A stretch of 64,000 nucleotides of DNA from Bifidobacterium thermophilum DSM 20210 (GTDB taxonomy: Bacteria > Actinomycetota > Actinomycetes > Actinomycetales > Bifidobacteriaceae), in contig JDUB01000005.1 of assembly GCA_000771265.1 (NCBI GenBank), forward strand, positions 1 through 64,000. Reading direction: 5' to 3'. Below the pieces are notes generated by a model. That model saw only the letters and a list, made by a program, of their open reading frames with translations. It was not told where the DNA came from and did no database searches. Made by a program: the position numbers and the translations under genes. Below are positions 48,283 through 57,892 of this stretch, piece by piece. The first letter of the stretch is position 1, and every line of letters starts with the position of its first letter.

Positions 48283-49365
48283 ATGACGCAATCGAGACGC
48301 ATGTTGGTCCTGCGCGCCGTGGTGGAGGACTACATCCGTTCGCAGGAGCCGGTCGGCTCGACATCGCTGACACGGAACCACCATCTCGGTGTGAGCTCGG
48401 CGACCGTGCGCAACGATATGGCCGCTCTGGAAGACGAAGGTTACCTGGTCCAGCCCCATACCTCCGCCGGCCGAGTGCCAACCGAAAAAGGATACCGATA
48501 CTTCGTTGACCGCTTGGCGACCGTCGTTCCGCTGTCACCAGCGCAACGCAGGGCGATCGGCAACTTCCTCGGCGGCTCCGTCAGCCTTGAGGACACCTTG
48601 CAGCGCGCCGCCCGATTGCTAGCCCGCATCACCGGGCAGGTGGCGGTCGTCGCCTCCCCGGCATTGTCGAAATCTACGCTCAGGCACGTCGAAATCGTCC
48701 CTGTATCCATGAACAAACTGCTTGCGGTCATCATCACTGATACCGGAAGAGTCGCCCAGCATACCTTGGAAGTGCACCCGTTGCCCTCGACCGAACTGCT
48801 CGCGACCTTCTCGGAGACGGTCAACGCGCGCTGTGTCGGGCAATCCCTGACCCTGGCAGCGAAAACAATCGTCGCCTTGGGCAAAACCGTCGAACACGGC
48901 GAACTGTCGGCACTGGCACAGGCACTGTCCCGCGCACTGACCAGCATGGCAGAAGACGAACAGGCAACCGACATGTATATGGCGGGTACATCGAAACTCG
49001 CCCATCAGCATTCCGGCACAGAGATGGCCCCGCTGCTCGACGCGCTCGAGGAACAGGTCGTCATCATGAGACTCATGAATTCACTAAGCGAGGAAGTCAC
49101 GGAAAACGGCGTGGGTGTCGCCATCGGATCGGAAACGCATACCCCCGAACTCATGCACGCCTCCGTCGTCACCAGCGGATACGGGCATATCAACGCGACA
49201 GTCTCCGAAGGCTCTGCCTCCGCGCAAGCCGGCAAGCCTGTCGCTTTTGTCGGGTCAATCGGTCCCACACATATGGATTACGTCACGACCATGGCCGCGG
49301 TCCGAGCGGTCGCCAGATACCTCACCGGAATCATCGGCGAAGACGCGACAGACGCAGACAGCTGA
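48283..49365 (+). CDS. hrcA: Heat-inducible transcription repressor HrcA
   Basis: 360-residue repressor that binds CIRCE and is kept active by GroEL. The N-terminal winged HTH (LRAVVEDYIRSQEPVGSTSL; VSSATVRNDMAALE) and the central YRYFVDRL motif are diagnostic. AAGGAGG lies 7 nt before the ATG. A CIRCE element sits upstream. It is 50 bp upstream of dnaJ in an hrcA-dnaJ operon; no grpE or dnaK is nearby. Confidence 0.96.
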   Translation: MTQSRRMLVLRAVVEDYIRSQEPVGSTSLTRNHHLGVSSATVRNDMAALEDEGYLVQPHTSAGRVPTEKGYRYFVDRLATVVPLSPAQRRAIGNFLGGSVSLEDTLQRAARLLARITGQVAVVASPALSKSTLRHVEIVPVSMNKLLAVIITDTGRVAQHTLEVHPLPSTELLATFSETVNARCVGQSLTLAAKTIVALGKTVEHGELSALAQALSRALTSMAEDEQATDMYMAGTSKLAHQHSGTEMAPLLDALEEQVVIMRLMNSLSEEVTENGVGVAIGSETHTPELMHASVVTSGYGHINATVSEGSASAQAGKPVAFVGSIGPTHMDYVTTMAAVRAVARYLTGIIGEDATDADS

Positions 49366-49415
49366 CATAGGGCTGTGACACAATACTTGCAGAAACCAAC
49401 CAAAGGAAATAAGCA

Positions 49416-50561
49416 GTGGCAGACTACTACGAGGTCCTGGGCGTGGAACGCACGGCCAGCGAAGAGGAAATCAAAAAGGCCTATCGCAAGATGAGCCGCA
49501 AATACCATCCTGATATCGCCGGTCCGGAATTCGAGGACAAATTCAAGGAGGTCAACAGCGCCTACGAAGTGCTGTCCAACCCCGACAAACGCCGGATGTA
49601 CGACCAGGGCGTCGACCCCAACGACCCGTCAAGCGGTTTCGGGTCCGGGGCAGCCGGTTTCGATATGGGCGATGTCGGCGACATCTTCGGACAATTTTTC
49701 GGCGGTGCTTTCGGCGGTGGCGCTTCGCAAGGCCCCACCCCGCGCACCCAGCCGGGAAGGGATGCGCTCGCCAGAACGTCCATTGACCTGAAAACCGCCG
49801 TGTTCGGTGGTGTCGCCCACGTGACTATCAACACCTTCGGCCTGTGTCAGGAATGCGGCGGATCGGGTGCCACAGAAGGCTCCCAGCCGGTGACATGCCC
49901 CGACTGCCACGGACAGGGGTACCGCCAGAAAGTCGTGCGCACGATGCTCGGCCAGATGATGACATCCGCGCCATGCGAACGTTGCGAAGGACACGGAACC
50001 ATCATCGAGCATCCATGCCCGGCGTGCATGGGGCATGGCCGCGTGCGTACCACACGTGACGTCGGCGTGACTGTCCCGGCGGGTGTCCACGACGACACCA
50101 GACTGCGTCTGCCGCATCAAGGAGAAGTCGGCGAAGGCGGCGGGGCCGCAGGCGACCTTTATGTCGACATCCGGGTCAAGCCTGACAAGCAATTCACTCG
50201 TGACGGCGATGACCTGCACTGCTGGGTGCAGATTCCGATGAGTTGGGCGGTGCTTGGACACGGGCTCGATATCGACACCTTCGATGGTTCGCAGCATCTC
50301 GACATTCCTGAAGGCTGCCAACCAGAACAAACCGTGACATTGAAGGGGCTTGGGGCGACCAAGCTTGGTGAGACGAACCGCGGCGACCTGATCATCCACG
50401 TCAATGTGGTCATTCCGACCAAGTTGAAGGACGATGAACGCCAGCTGATTGAGCAGTTTGGCGAACGTCACGACGGGGACAAACCGAAGGTCGAGCAAAG
50501 TTGCAAGCCGTTGAACGCGAAGAAGGGCTTCTTCAGCAAGCTGAAAGACGCTTTGGGCTGA
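49416..50561 (+). CDS. dnaJ: Chaperone DnaJ
   Basis: 381-residue type I DnaJ, which stimulates the DnaK ATPase. The J domain contains the HPD motif ([11 protein letters not shown], near residue 32), followed by a G/F-rich region ([12 protein letters not shown]) and four zinc CxxCxGxG motifs: [24 protein letters not shown] and CPACMGHG. The C-terminal substrate domains are complete. It is cotranscribed with hrcA. Confidence 0.96.
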   Translation: MADYYEVLGVERTASEEEIKKAYRKMSRKYHPDIAGPEFEDKFKEVNSAYEVLSNPDKRRMYDQGVDPNDPSSGFGSGAAGFDMGDVGDIFGQFFGGAFGGGASQGPTPRTQPGRDALARTSIDLKTAVFGGVAHVTINTFGLCQECGGSGATEGSQPVTCPDCHGQGYRQKVVRTMLGQMMTSAPCERCEGHGTIIEHPCPACMGHGRVRTTRDVGVTVPAGVHDDTRLRLPHQGEVGEGGGAAGDLYVDIRVKPDKQFTRDGDDLHCWVQIPMSWAVLGHGLDIDTFDGSQHLDIPEGCQPEQTVTLKGLGATKLGETNRGDLIIHVNVVIPTKLKDDERQLIEQFGERHDGDKPKVEQSCKPLNAKKGFFSKLKDALG

Positions 50562-50608
50562 TAGACCTGACATCCCGGATATGATGACGGTCCGGTGATT
50601 CAATAACG

Positions 50609-50663
50609 GTGCCCGTTTGCTGTTGATGGGTTTTCAGGATTCCCATCAACTGCAAACGGGCAC
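50609..50663. terminator. Bidirectional terminator between dnaJ and the fructosamine kinase-like gene
   Basis: A 22-bp inverted repeat (50609-50630 with 50642-50663, one mismatch, loop TTTTCAGGATT) between convergent genes. It is followed by ATTCGG, so it is mostly a strong stem. Confidence 0.8.
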
Positions 50664-50722
50664 ATTCGGTTGCGCACTGGCAAGGAACCCAGCCCGCCGT
50701 TCATTGTTATTTCAGCAAGGAG

Positions 50723-51514
50723 TTATTTCAACAATGAGTGGCACATCGAGCGGTATTCGCTGACATACCCGCCGCCGAAGAATACGCAGTGTCCGGCGAT
50801 GGGATAGAGCTGCCAGATGGTGATGCGGTCCTGCCATCCTGCCTTGAGCGGATGCACACGCTGATATCCATCGAGAATCTCGTGCAGATACGACATGCCG
50901 AACAGGTTCAACATCGCGAGATCCTCCTCCCGGTGTCCGCCATGGGCGGCCGGGTCGATGAGCACGGCTTGCACATCGCCGCTGTCCCGGGTCCACATGA
51001 CGTTGCCGCTCCACAAATCCCCGTGCACTCGCGCCGGCGCGTCGTCCGCGGCGCGTCCCAGCAGATCCGGCAGGCGGTCGATGACCTCATTGGTCAGTGC
51101 CAGGTCATCGTCGGTAAGCTCGCCGCGCTGGATGCCCAATTGCACCATCGGCCTGAGCCTGCCATCCGCCAGATAACTCACCGGATCGTCCCAGTCGCCG
51201 GTGTCCATCGGAACCGGGTCCTGCAGCGGGCCGAAATAGCACGTTCCCGTGTATCCATCCGGAGCCGACCCGAAATGCGCGGCGCCGGCGTCATGCATAT
51301 GGGCGAGCGCGGCCCCGAAATCGTATGCGGCTTTCGGCGTGGGCGAGCAGCCTTCGACACGCTCAATATCCAGCCAGTTGTCGCCCCATCCGTAGACGTC
51401 GACCACGCGCGGTCCGCCCTGGGCTTGGGCTTGACCCAACCATTGCAACCCGCGGCCCTCGCATTCGAAGAACCCGGCGGGAGCGAACATCCTGCTCTTG
51501 CGGTATTTCGCCAT
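50723..51514 (-). CDS. Fructosamine kinase-family protein
   Basis: 263-residue kinase of the fructosamine/ketosamine-3-kinase family, distant relatives of aminoglycoside phosphotransferases. The catalytic motif HGDLWSGNVMW (near residue 165) and the metal Asp in LIDPAAHGGHREEDLAML are visible. The family phosphorylates sugar-protein adducts for deglycation; the substrate here is unproven. The ATG at 51514 is preceded by AGGAGG. It is divergent from uppP. Confidence 0.85.
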   Translation of the reverse strand: MAKYRKSRMFAPAGFFECEGRGLQWLGQAQAQGGPRVVDVYGWGDNWLDIERVEGCSPTPKAAYDFGAALAHMHDAGAAHFGSAPDGYTGTCYFGPLQDPVPMDTGDWDDPVSYLADGRLRPMVQLGIQRGELTDDDLALTNEVIDRLPDLLGRAADDAPARVHGDLWSGNVMWTRDSGDVQAVLIDPAAHGGHREEDLAMLNLFGMSYLHEILDGYQRVHPLKAGWQDRITIWQLYPIAGHCVFFGGGYVSEYRSMCHSLLK

Positions 51515-51694
51515 ATGAACAACCTCCTGATCGGTTTATTCCAGTGTATGCCTTTCCCGGTGTGTGTGCTCTTTGCGGCAAAACCGAACCGTGTTGTGGA
51601 AATATGCGCACGGCCGGATAAAGTAGTCACGTCATCTGCTGTAAGCAATACTGACAACCAGATAGACAATCGATTCGACACGATAAGAGGGATC

Positions 51695-52615
51695 ATGAAT
51701 TTCTTCCAAGCGATTATTCTCGGCTTGGTGCAGGCGCTTACCGAATATCTTCCGGTATCGTCGAGCGCACATATTCGTATCATCGGCGAGCTGATGCTCC
51801 ACACCGATCCTGGGGCTGCGTTCACCGCGATTATTCAGCTGGGTACTGAACTCGCGGTGCTGTTGTATTTCCGACGTGATATCGCGCGCATTCTGTCACA
51901 CTGGTTCCGCTGCCTGTTCACCCGTCCGGTCACGGGGGACTGGAAGGAACGGTTCGGCACGCGGGACAGGGACGCGGCCGAAGGCTGGTACATCATCATC
52001 GGCACCATCCCAATCGTTGTGGCCGGTGTGCTGTTCCAGGACGCCATCGAGACCACGTTGCGCAACCTGTGGATTACGGTGACGGTGCTAATCATCTTCG
52101 GCGTCTTGCTGTGGGTGATTGATGCGAAGGCACCGCAGAAGAAGACGATTCGCGAGATGAACTGGAAAGAGGCGCTGATTTTCGGTATCGGACAGATGCT
52201 CGCTTTGATTCCTGGCGTGTCGCGTTCCGGCGGCACCATCACTTTCGGCCGTGCGATGGGATACACCCGTGAAGCTGCGGTGCGGGTGAGCTTCCTGATG
52301 GCGATTCCGGCGGTCTTCGGTGCAGGCATTCTGGAAACCGTGAAATCGGTGGGTTCGGCTGCTGCCGATCCGACCTTCCCGGGTTGGGGTGCGACCATCG
52401 CGGCGACTGTCGTCAGTTTCGTGGTCGGCTATGTTGTGATCATCGGCTTCCTGAAGTTCGTTTCGACGTTCTCATACCGCGCGTTCGCTATCTACCGTAT
52501 CGTGATCGCCGTTATCGTCGCGATTCTGCTGATCGCCGGCGCATTGCAGCCGATGGAGCAGACGACCAAGACGGCTGCGATTGAGATGGTCAACACCGTG
52601 ACGGCGATGTTCTGA
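51695..52615 (+). CDS. uppP: Undecaprenyl-diphosphatase
   Basis: 306-residue BacA-type integral membrane phosphatase that regenerates undecaprenyl phosphate for cell-wall synthesis. The family motifs LTEYLPVSSSAH near residue 17 and PGVSRSGGTITFGR near residue 175 are present, with eight or so membrane segments. The ATG at 51695 is chosen because AAGAGGG lies upstream and the family starts here; the long upstream reading from 50738 would overlap the kinase gene. Bacitracin resistance depends on this enzyme in other bacteria. Confidence 0.94.
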   Translation: MNFFQAIILGLVQALTEYLPVSSSAHIRIIGELMLHTDPGAAFTAIIQLGTELAVLLYFRRDIARILSHWFRCLFTRPVTGDWKERFGTRDRDAAEGWYIIIGTIPIVVAGVLFQDAIETTLRNLWITVTVLIIFGVLLWVIDAKAPQKKTIREMNWKEALIFGIGQMLALIPGVSRSGGTITFGRAMGYTREAAVRVSFLMAIPAVFGAGILETVKSVGSAAADPTFPGWGATIAATVVSFVVGYVVIIGFLKFVSTFSYRAFAIYRIVIAVIVAILLIAGALQPMEQTTKTAAIEMVNTVTAMF

Positions 52616-52771
52616 CCTACGTAAGGCTTTGGGTGCCGCCACGCACGTGGCGGGCGGCGAGGGCGTCATGCGTGTGGTTCCGCGGATTCGCGGATTCATA
52701 CGTGTGGCGCCCTTCGCATATCCGAAGAGCACTGTCTACCCTGAGCAGGCCTGTGGGTATCATGCCCTTCC

Positions 52772-53323
52772 ATGATGCAACATGTGGTTCACGGATTCGG
52801 CCCTGTATGGGACGAGGCTTCGCAAGTGCTTGTGCTGGGCAGTATGCCGAGCCCGAAATCAAGGGAGCGGGGCTTTTACTATATGCATCCCAGAAACCGG
52901 TTCTGGCCTGTGATGGCGGCGGTGTTCGGCGGCAATCCCGGGCGCGAGCCGGCCACGCGTGCGGCGTTCGCGTTGAACCATCATGTCGCATTGTGGGACG
53001 TGCTTGCCTCCTGTGATATTTCGGGGGCGAGCGACGGTAGCATCCGTAATCCCGAGCCCAACGACATCAGCATGATTCTGCGTGGCGCGCCGATACGGCT
53101 GGTGATGACCACTGGAAGCAAGGCTGGACAGCTGTACGTCAAATTTGTCGAACCCGGACTCGAACGGCTCGGTATTGATGTGGAGATGATGACAGTGGCG
53201 TCCACGAGTCCGGCAAATGCAGCCAAGTCGCTGGATGATCTGGTGTCGATTTATCGAGCGGCGTTCGCCCGTGCAGGGGTGCTTGGGGCGGGAGCCGATT
53301 GTGGCGGTGCATGCGGCAACTGA
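52772..53323 (+). CDS. DNA-deoxyinosine (hypoxanthine) glycosylase, UDG superfamily
   Basis: 183-residue single-domain protein of the uracil-DNA glycosylase superfamily. The motif LGSMPSPKSRERGFYYMHP followed by NRFWPVM matches the family 6 hypoxanthine-DNA glycosylase pattern; TTGSKAG and VASTSPAN lie in the later loops. Such enzymes excise deaminated adenine. ATG codons at 52772 and 52775 are equivalent starts. It fits the DNA-repair theme of the window. It converges with the downstream tRNA-Gly gene. Confidence 0.82.
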   Translation: MMQHVVHGFGPVWDEASQVLVLGSMPSPKSRERGFYYMHPRNRFWPVMAAVFGGNPGREPATRAAFALNHHVALWDVLASCDISGASDGSIRNPEPNDISMILRGAPIRLVMTTGSKAGQLYVKFVEPGLERLGIDVEMMTVASTSPANAAKSLDDLVSIYRAAFARAGVLGAGADCGGACGN

Positions 53324-53347
53324 CGTGTCCGCGGGCGGGAGAAGCAG

Positions 53348-53384
53348 GGCCGCGGAGGGGAAGCCTACAGTGGAAAACAAAAAA
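53348..53384. repeat. Left copy of a 37-nt inverted repeat beyond the tRNA terminators
   Basis: Its reverse complement matches 55072-55108 at 34 of 37 positions, including the T-run of each terminator and the shared TCCCCTCCGCGGCC. The two copies are in inverted orientation and bound the tRNA-PAC2 segment. Confidence 0.85.
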
Positions 53385-53406
53385 TCCCGGGCTTGACACC
53401 CGGGAT
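53376..53406 (-). terminator. Terminator of the minus-strand tRNA-Gly
   Basis: ATCCCGGG (53384-53391) pairs with CCCGGGAT (53399-53406), and on the minus strand is followed by TTTTTTG. A textbook intrinsic terminator just downstream of the tRNA gene. Confidence 0.9.
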
Positions 53407-53411
53407 GATGG

Positions 53412-53484
53412 AGCGGACAACGGGACTCGAACCCGCGCTCTCGACCTTGGCAAGGTCGCGCTTTACCAACTAAGCTATGTCCGC
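53412..53484 (-). tRNA. tRNA-Gly (anticodon GCC), copy 1
   Basis: 73-nt tRNA. The acceptor arm GCGGACA pairs with TGTCCGC, discriminator T, and the anticodon loop is TTGCCAA. CCA is not encoded. The sequence is identical to the plus-strand copy at 54648-54720. Confidence 0.97.
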
Positions 53485-53609
53485 ATGTTCTTCTGTCACA
53501 ACGTAACCGCACGACTTGGAACGTGGATTACTATAGCGTCATGTTGACCGGCCGACAAATCCACGGCGTGTCGGCCGGTCAACACGACTGCTGAAGGTGA
53601 ATCGCCGCT

Positions 53610-54437
53610 TTACTCCATGCGTTTGAGAAATGCCTCAGCCTCTTTGACCAGCTGTTCGGCTTGCGGCGTCCCGAGCGAGGCTATGGTGCGGGCGCGCTGG
53701 GCGAGGTCGTACTCGCGCTCTAGCTTGGCGATATACGCTGACAGCCGGTCGTCACATGCGGCGATTGTGGACGCCTTCATCTTCCATGTCTCCGCCCTCG
53801 CCGCCAGATCCTTGGTGTCAAGCGGCACGCCGAGAATCGTGGACAGTCCGTGCACAAGTTCCAATGTACCCTGCGCACACATATCCGTATTCATGTACTT
53901 GGGAATGGACACCCACATGGATGTCGTACGCATGTCAGCGTTGCAGGCCATCTGGTCAAGTATGGTGGTGATACCGATGGGGCCGCTGTATTCACGGTCG
54001 AGCTCGCAAGAGCAGGTGGCACTGGAAATGTCTACCGGCAGCGGCCTGGTGTGCGGGCATGCCGCGTACATCGAGCCGAGCGTGATGACATGGGTGACGT
54101 CGTAGTCCTCGGCGACATGCAGGACCTCCCTGCAATAGTCTTTCCAGTGATAATTCGGTTCGGGGGCGATCTGGACCAGAACGTGTAGGTCGGGGGAGAG
54201 GGTGATGTCGTAGAACGAGGTGTGCGGCCAGATGATGCGTGCCCGGCCGGTGATATGGCAGAGCATCGGGCGGGTGGCCTGGTAGTCGTAATAACCATCC
54301 GAATTGATTTCATGGATGAGTTTGGATTCGTAGTGGCCGATGAGGTAATGGATGACTTCGCTTGCGGCTTGGCTCGCATCGTTCCAGCCCTCGAAGGCGG
54401 AGATCATGAATGTCTCATGCATCGGTTCTGCTCTCAT
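53610..54437 (-). CDS. PAC2-family protein
   Basis: 275-residue protein of the PAC2 (proteasome assembly chaperone 2-like) family, common in actinobacteria, whose bacterial role is not settled. The start of the fold (FEGWNDASQAASEVI) and VITLGSMYAACPHTRPLPV are characteristic. The C-terminal 40 residues form a charged helix (EREYDLAQRARTIASLG). The start is uncertain: ATG at 54437 or 54422; upstream in-frame codons to 54560 lack family similarity. It lies between two inverted tRNA-Gly genes. Confidence 0.75.
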   Translation of the reverse strand: MRAEPMHETFMISAFEGWNDASQAASEVIHYLIGHYESKLIHEINSDGYYDYQATRPMLCHITGRARIIWPHTSFYDITLSPDLHVLVQIAPEPNYHWKDYCREVLHVAEDYDVTHVITLGSMYAACPHTRPLPVDISSATCSCELDREYSGPIGITTILDQMACNADMRTTSMWVSIPKYMNTDMCAQGTLELVHGLSTILGVPLDTKDLAARAETWKMKASTIAACDDRLSAYIAKLEREYDLAQRARTIASLGTPQAEQLVKEAEAFLKRME

Positions 54438-54647
54438 AGCCTCTAATGTATCTGTTCCTCGCGGTGTGTGCCGGCGCTTATGCCGGTGGTGAATCCTCTC
54501 AGCCCTTGGAAATATTGAGCTTTCCCTGCTGATGGGAACGACGACGGCAGAAAGCGACACGCCGAGGAAGGCACTCGATTTTGCAAATCACATGGATGTC
54601 GTTATAGTAATTACTCGTTGCTTCAAACACAGCAATGTGGTTGAAAC

Positions 54648-54720
54648 GCGGACATAGCTTAGTTGGTAAAGCGCGACCTTGCCAAGGTCGAGAGCGCGGG
54701 TTCGAGTCCCGTTGTCCGCT
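54648..54720 (+). tRNA. tRNA-Gly (anticodon GCC), copy 2
   Basis: 73-nt tRNA, identical to 53412-53484 on the other strand. First of four tRNA genes on the plus strand. Confidence 0.97.
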
Positions 54721-54748
54721 CTAAGGTCCGATGAGTTGACGACCTTAC

Positions 54749-54819
54749 GGTGGGTTAGCCAAGCGGTTAGGCAGCGGCCTGCAAAGCCGTATAGACGAGT
54801 TCGACTCTCGTACCCACCT
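54749..54819 (+). tRNA. tRNA-Cys (anticodon GCA)
   Basis: 71-nt tRNA. The acceptor GGTGGGT pairs with ACCCACC, discriminator T, and the anticodon loop is CTGCAAA. It lies 28 nt after tRNA-Gly. Confidence 0.96.
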
Positions 54820-54861
54820 CTGGCGAGGAAGGCGTAAGTCTTCCAAACCAAGACACAACCT

Positions 54862-54933
54862 GGGCGGTTGGCGCAGAGGTAGCGCACTTCCCTGACACGG
54901 AAGGGGTCACAAGTTCGAATCTTGTATCGCCCA
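54862..54933 (+). tRNA. tRNA-Val (anticodon GAC)
   Basis: 72-nt tRNA with acceptor GGGCGGT/ATCGCCC (one wobble), discriminator A, and anticodon loop CTGACAC. Closely related to the next tRNA-Val. Confidence 0.95.
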
Positions 54934-54967
54934 CGAGTCCGGAGGAATCCGGCTTTCTTCACCAATC

Positions 54968-55040
54968 GGGTGATTGGCGCAGCGGCTAGCGCACTTCCTT
55001 CACACGGAAGGGGTCGCAGGTTCGATTCCTGCATCACCCA
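54968..55040 (+). tRNA. tRNA-Val (anticodon CAC)
   Basis: 73-nt tRNA with acceptor GGGTGAT/ATCACCC, discriminator A, and anticodon loop TTCACAC. Last gene of the tRNA operon. Confidence 0.95.
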
Positions 55041-55050
55041 CATCATCAGG

Positions 55051-55079
55051 AACGTCACGCACAGCGTGGCGTTTTTTGT
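55051..55079 (+). terminator. Terminator of the tRNA operon
   Basis: AACGTCACGC pairs with GCGTGGCGTT (one mismatch), followed by a run of six T. Ends the Gly-Cys-Val-Val tRNA operon. Confidence 0.9.
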
Positions 55080-55108
55080 TTTCCGCTGTCGGCCTCCCCT
55101 CCGCGGCC
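55072..55108. repeat. Right copy of the 37-nt inverted repeat
   Basis: Reverse-complement partner of 53348-53384 (34 of 37 identical). It begins in the terminator T-run and runs on beyond it. Confidence 0.85.
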
Positions 55109-55760
55109 GGGTTATAGGCCAACATGTGTGTCCAGCGGCGCGCCAATGCATGGGACACGGTCGTCACCTACCCAACTGGTTGCGCCGGGATCATCGTCAG
55201 CGCCGTCGGTTTGTGAAGTGATTGCCCAAGATGCGTGTCCGGTTGTGGAGCGTACGACAGTTAGGATCATTGTTCCGGTAGTTGTGTGCGTCCTGTACAC
55301 CGTGGCATGCGCAACTGAACAGATATAGCCGGAAAGTATCGGCACTGCAGCGTGTTCCGCGCCTTACGCATGCCCGGACATATGTAAAGTGACATTCCGT
55401 CACCCAGACAGGCTGGAAGATCTCCTACCTAGCGTGAGACGTATGCCGGGGCATACACGGCACGGCATATCCGAACTCGCACATATACCTTGCATCGCAA
55501 CAGGTCCGTGTGGGTTTCAGGCACCCATGCCTGCCCGGTCCGAACCCACAGACCAGAAGACCCAAAACCGCGACACACCCGACAGCACAACCCTTCACAC
55601 CCAATTCCAGACACACAGATTGGGCAATGCTTGGCGGACATCCACAGTCTTCATGCCACACCGTTAAGCAATGTCGTGTCCCGCATTTACCGTAAACGAG
55701 GTAACACACAGTCCAGGCCTGCACCTTAGTACCGCGGGCCCCGATAGCAAAGGACACCTC

Positions 55761-57794
55761 ATGGCAGAACAAACCATCTCCATAACAGTCAACGGCGAAG
55801 TGAAGGAGGTGGATGCAAGCCAGACCGGCGTCGATCTCTTCAGCGACAACAAAGACATCATCGCTGTGCGTCTCAACGGCGAACCCCGTGACCTGTACAC
55901 CCCTCTTCACGATGGTGACAAGGTTGAGCCGATCGCCCTCGATTCCGAGGACGGTCTGGCCATCATGCGGCACTCCGCCACCCACGTCATGGCACAGGCC
56001 GTGCAGGAGATTCGTCCTGATGCCAAGCTCGGCATCGGTCCTGTCATCAAGGATGGCTTCTACTACGATTTCGACGTCAAGGATCCGTTCACTCCGGAGG
56101 ATCTCAAGGAAATCGAAAAGCGCATGCAGCGCATCATCAAGTCCTCCCAGTCCTTCCGCCGTCGCGTGGTCAGCGAGGAAGAAGCTCGCGCCGAAGAAGC
56201 TGGCCAGCCCTACAAGCTTGAGCTGATTGGCGCCAAGGAAGCCGAAATCGACGAAGCCGCGTCCACCGAGGTCTCCGGCAAGGGCGAGCTGACCATGTAC
56301 GACAATGTCGATCGTGAGGGCAATGTGGTGTGGAAGGATCTGTGCCGTGGACCTCACCTGCCGAACACGCGCTACATCAAGGCATTCAAGCTGGAACGCA
56401 CCGCAGCCGCATATTGGCGCGGCGATGAGAAGAACCCGATGCTTCAGCGTATCTACGGCACCGCGTGGGCGAGCAAGGACGACCTGAAGGCCTATATGTC
56501 CCGCATGGAAGAGGCTGCCAAGCGCGATCACCGCAAGCTCGGGCAGGAAATGGACTTGTTCTCCTTCCCGGAGGAGATTGGACCTGGTCTCGCCGTGTTC
56601 CATCCGAAGGGCGCCGCGGTCATCAACGCGATGGAGGATTACTCTCGCGAAATGCATCGCAAGGCCCATTACAGCTTCGTGCAGACCCCGCATATCACCA
56701 AGGGTGGCCTGTATGAGACATCCGGGCATCTGCATTGGTACAAGGACAATATGTATCCGCCGATGCGCGTTGACGAGGAACGTGATGCGGACGGCAACGT
56801 CACCAAGCAGGGCTTCGACTACTACCTCAAGCCGATGAACTGCCCGATGCACAATCTGATTTTCAAGTCGCGCCAGCGCTCGTACCGCGAACTGCCGCTG
56901 CGGCTGTTCGAATTCGGCACGGTGTACCGCTACGAGAAGTCCGGCGTGGTGCACGGCCTAACGCGAGTCCGCGGTCTGACTCAGGATGATTCGCATATCT
57001 ACTGCACACGCGAGCAGATGAAGCCTGAGCTTCGCCGCCTGCTCACCTTCGTGCTCAAGGTGCTCAAGGACTTCGGCCTCAACGACTTCTATCTGGAATT
57101 GTCGACCAAGGATCCCCACAAGTTCGTCGGCTCCGACGAGATCTGGGAGGAAGCGACCAATACGCTCGCCGAGGTCGCCAAGGAATCCGGACTCGAACTC
57201 GTCGACGATCCTGCTGGTGCCGCGTTCTACGGCCCGAAGATCTCTGTTCAGGCGCGCGATGCCATCGGCCGTACCTGGCAGGTGTCCACCATCCAGCTCG
57301 ACTTCAACTTGCCTGAGCGCTTCGGCCTCGAATACATCGCCGCCGATGGCACCCACCAGCGCCCGGTGATGATTCACCGTGCCCTGTTCGGCTCCATTGA
57401 GCGTTTCTTCGCCATCCTGCTCGAGCATTACGCCGGCGCCTTCCCGGTGTGGCTCGCCCCGGTGCAGGTCACGGGCATCCCGGTCGCCGACGAGTTCGCC
57501 CCGCATCTGCAGGCGTTCATTGACGATCTCGAGGAGAACCTCGTGCGCTGCGAGATGGACAACTCGGACGATCGCTTCGGTAAGAAGATCCGCAATGCGT
57601 CCAAGTCGAAAGTTCCGTTCACGCTTATTGCCGGTGAGGAGGACGTCAAGAAGAACGCTGTCAGCTTCAGGTTCCGTGACGGTAGCCAGCTCAACGGCGT
57701 GCCGGTGGACCAGGCTAAGGCGTGGATCCTCGAAGTCATCAAGAAGCGTGTCCAAGTGAACAACGCCGACGATTTCGCGGCCGCGACCAAGTGA
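55761..57794 (+). CDS. thrS: Threonyl-tRNA synthetase
   Basis: 677-residue class II synthetase. In order: an N-terminal TGS domain ([16 protein letters not shown], 1-65), the editing domain with [11 protein letters not shown] (near 73), the catalytic core with the zinc site around [12 protein letters not shown], and the C-terminal anticodon-binding domain. Motif 3 is [12 protein letters not shown]. Length is normal. AAAGGA lies 6 nt before the ATG at 55761; a start at 55671 would add 30 unrelated residues. The thrS-pgsA-patA-pimA order matches mycobacteria, except that the HIT-family gene between thrS and pgsA is missing. Confidence 0.97.
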   Translation: MAEQTISITVNGEVKEVDASQTGVDLFSDNKDIIAVRLNGEPRDLYTPLHDGDKVEPIALDSEDGLAIMRHSATHVMAQAVQEIRPDAKLGIGPVIKDGFYYDFDVKDPFTPEDLKEIEKRMQRIIKSSQSFRRRVVSEEEARAEEAGQPYKLELIGAKEAEIDEAASTEVSGKGELTMYDNVDREGNVVWKDLCRGPHLPNTRYIKAFKLERTAAAYWRGDEKNPMLQRIYGTAWASKDDLKAYMSRMEEAAKRDHRKLGQEMDLFSFPEEIGPGLAVFHPKGAAVINAMEDYSREMHRKAHYSFVQTPHITKGGLYETSGHLHWYKDNMYPPMRVDEERDADGNVTKQGFDYYLKPMNCPMHNLIFKSRQRSYRELPLRLFEFGTVYRYEKSGVVHGLTRVRGLTQDDSHIYCTREQMKPELRRLLTFVLKVLKDFGLNDFYLELSTKDPHKFVGSDEIWEEATNTLAEVAKESGLELVDDPAGAAFYGPKISVQARDAIGRTWQVSTIQLDFNLPERFGLEYIAADGTHQRPVMIHRALFGSIERFFAILLEHYAGAFPVWLAPVQVTGIPVADEFAPHLQAFIDDLEENLVRCEMDNSDDRFGKKIRNASKSKVPFTLIAGEEDVKKNAVSFRFRDGSQLNGVPVDQAKAWILEVIKKRVQVNNADDFAAATK

Positions 57795-57821
57795 CCCGTA
57801 CGGCATTGCGCTGAACGGGTT

Positions 57822-57852
57822 CGGGCGGCACTGGACATTTCAGTGCCGCCCG
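57822..57852 (+). terminator. Hairpin after thrS
   Basis: CGGGCGGCACTG (57822-57833) pairs perfectly with CAGTGCCGCCCG (57841-57852) around GACATTT. There is no T-run, so it may weaken rather than stop read-through to pgsA. Confidence 0.65.
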
Positions 57853-57892
57853 ATTCGCCTGCCGATAATCGACAAGAAAGGTATTGAAGACA

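Larger units (their letters stand above)
55041..55760. other. 720-bp region between the tRNA operon and thrS
   Basis: No gene is supported; ORFs on both strands here lack family similarity. The first part is the tRNA terminator and its repeat. The later part (about 55385-55760) is a structured leader of thrS: GTGAC/GTCAC (55389-55403), GTATGCC-GG-GGCATAC (55441-55456) and TGTGGGTT/AACCCACA (55509-55550) enclosing CAGGCA/TGCCTG. TACCGCGG lies at 55730-55737. Confidence 0.55.

Noticed and set aside
55724..55745. Functional T-box antiterminator before thrS
   Set aside because: Only ACCGCGG matches; the TGG that must pair with the tRNA end reads TAG. Kept only as a weak finding about the leader.
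55425..56954. 509-codon minus-strand frame across the thrS start
   Set aside because: Complement of thrS and its leader; no domain.
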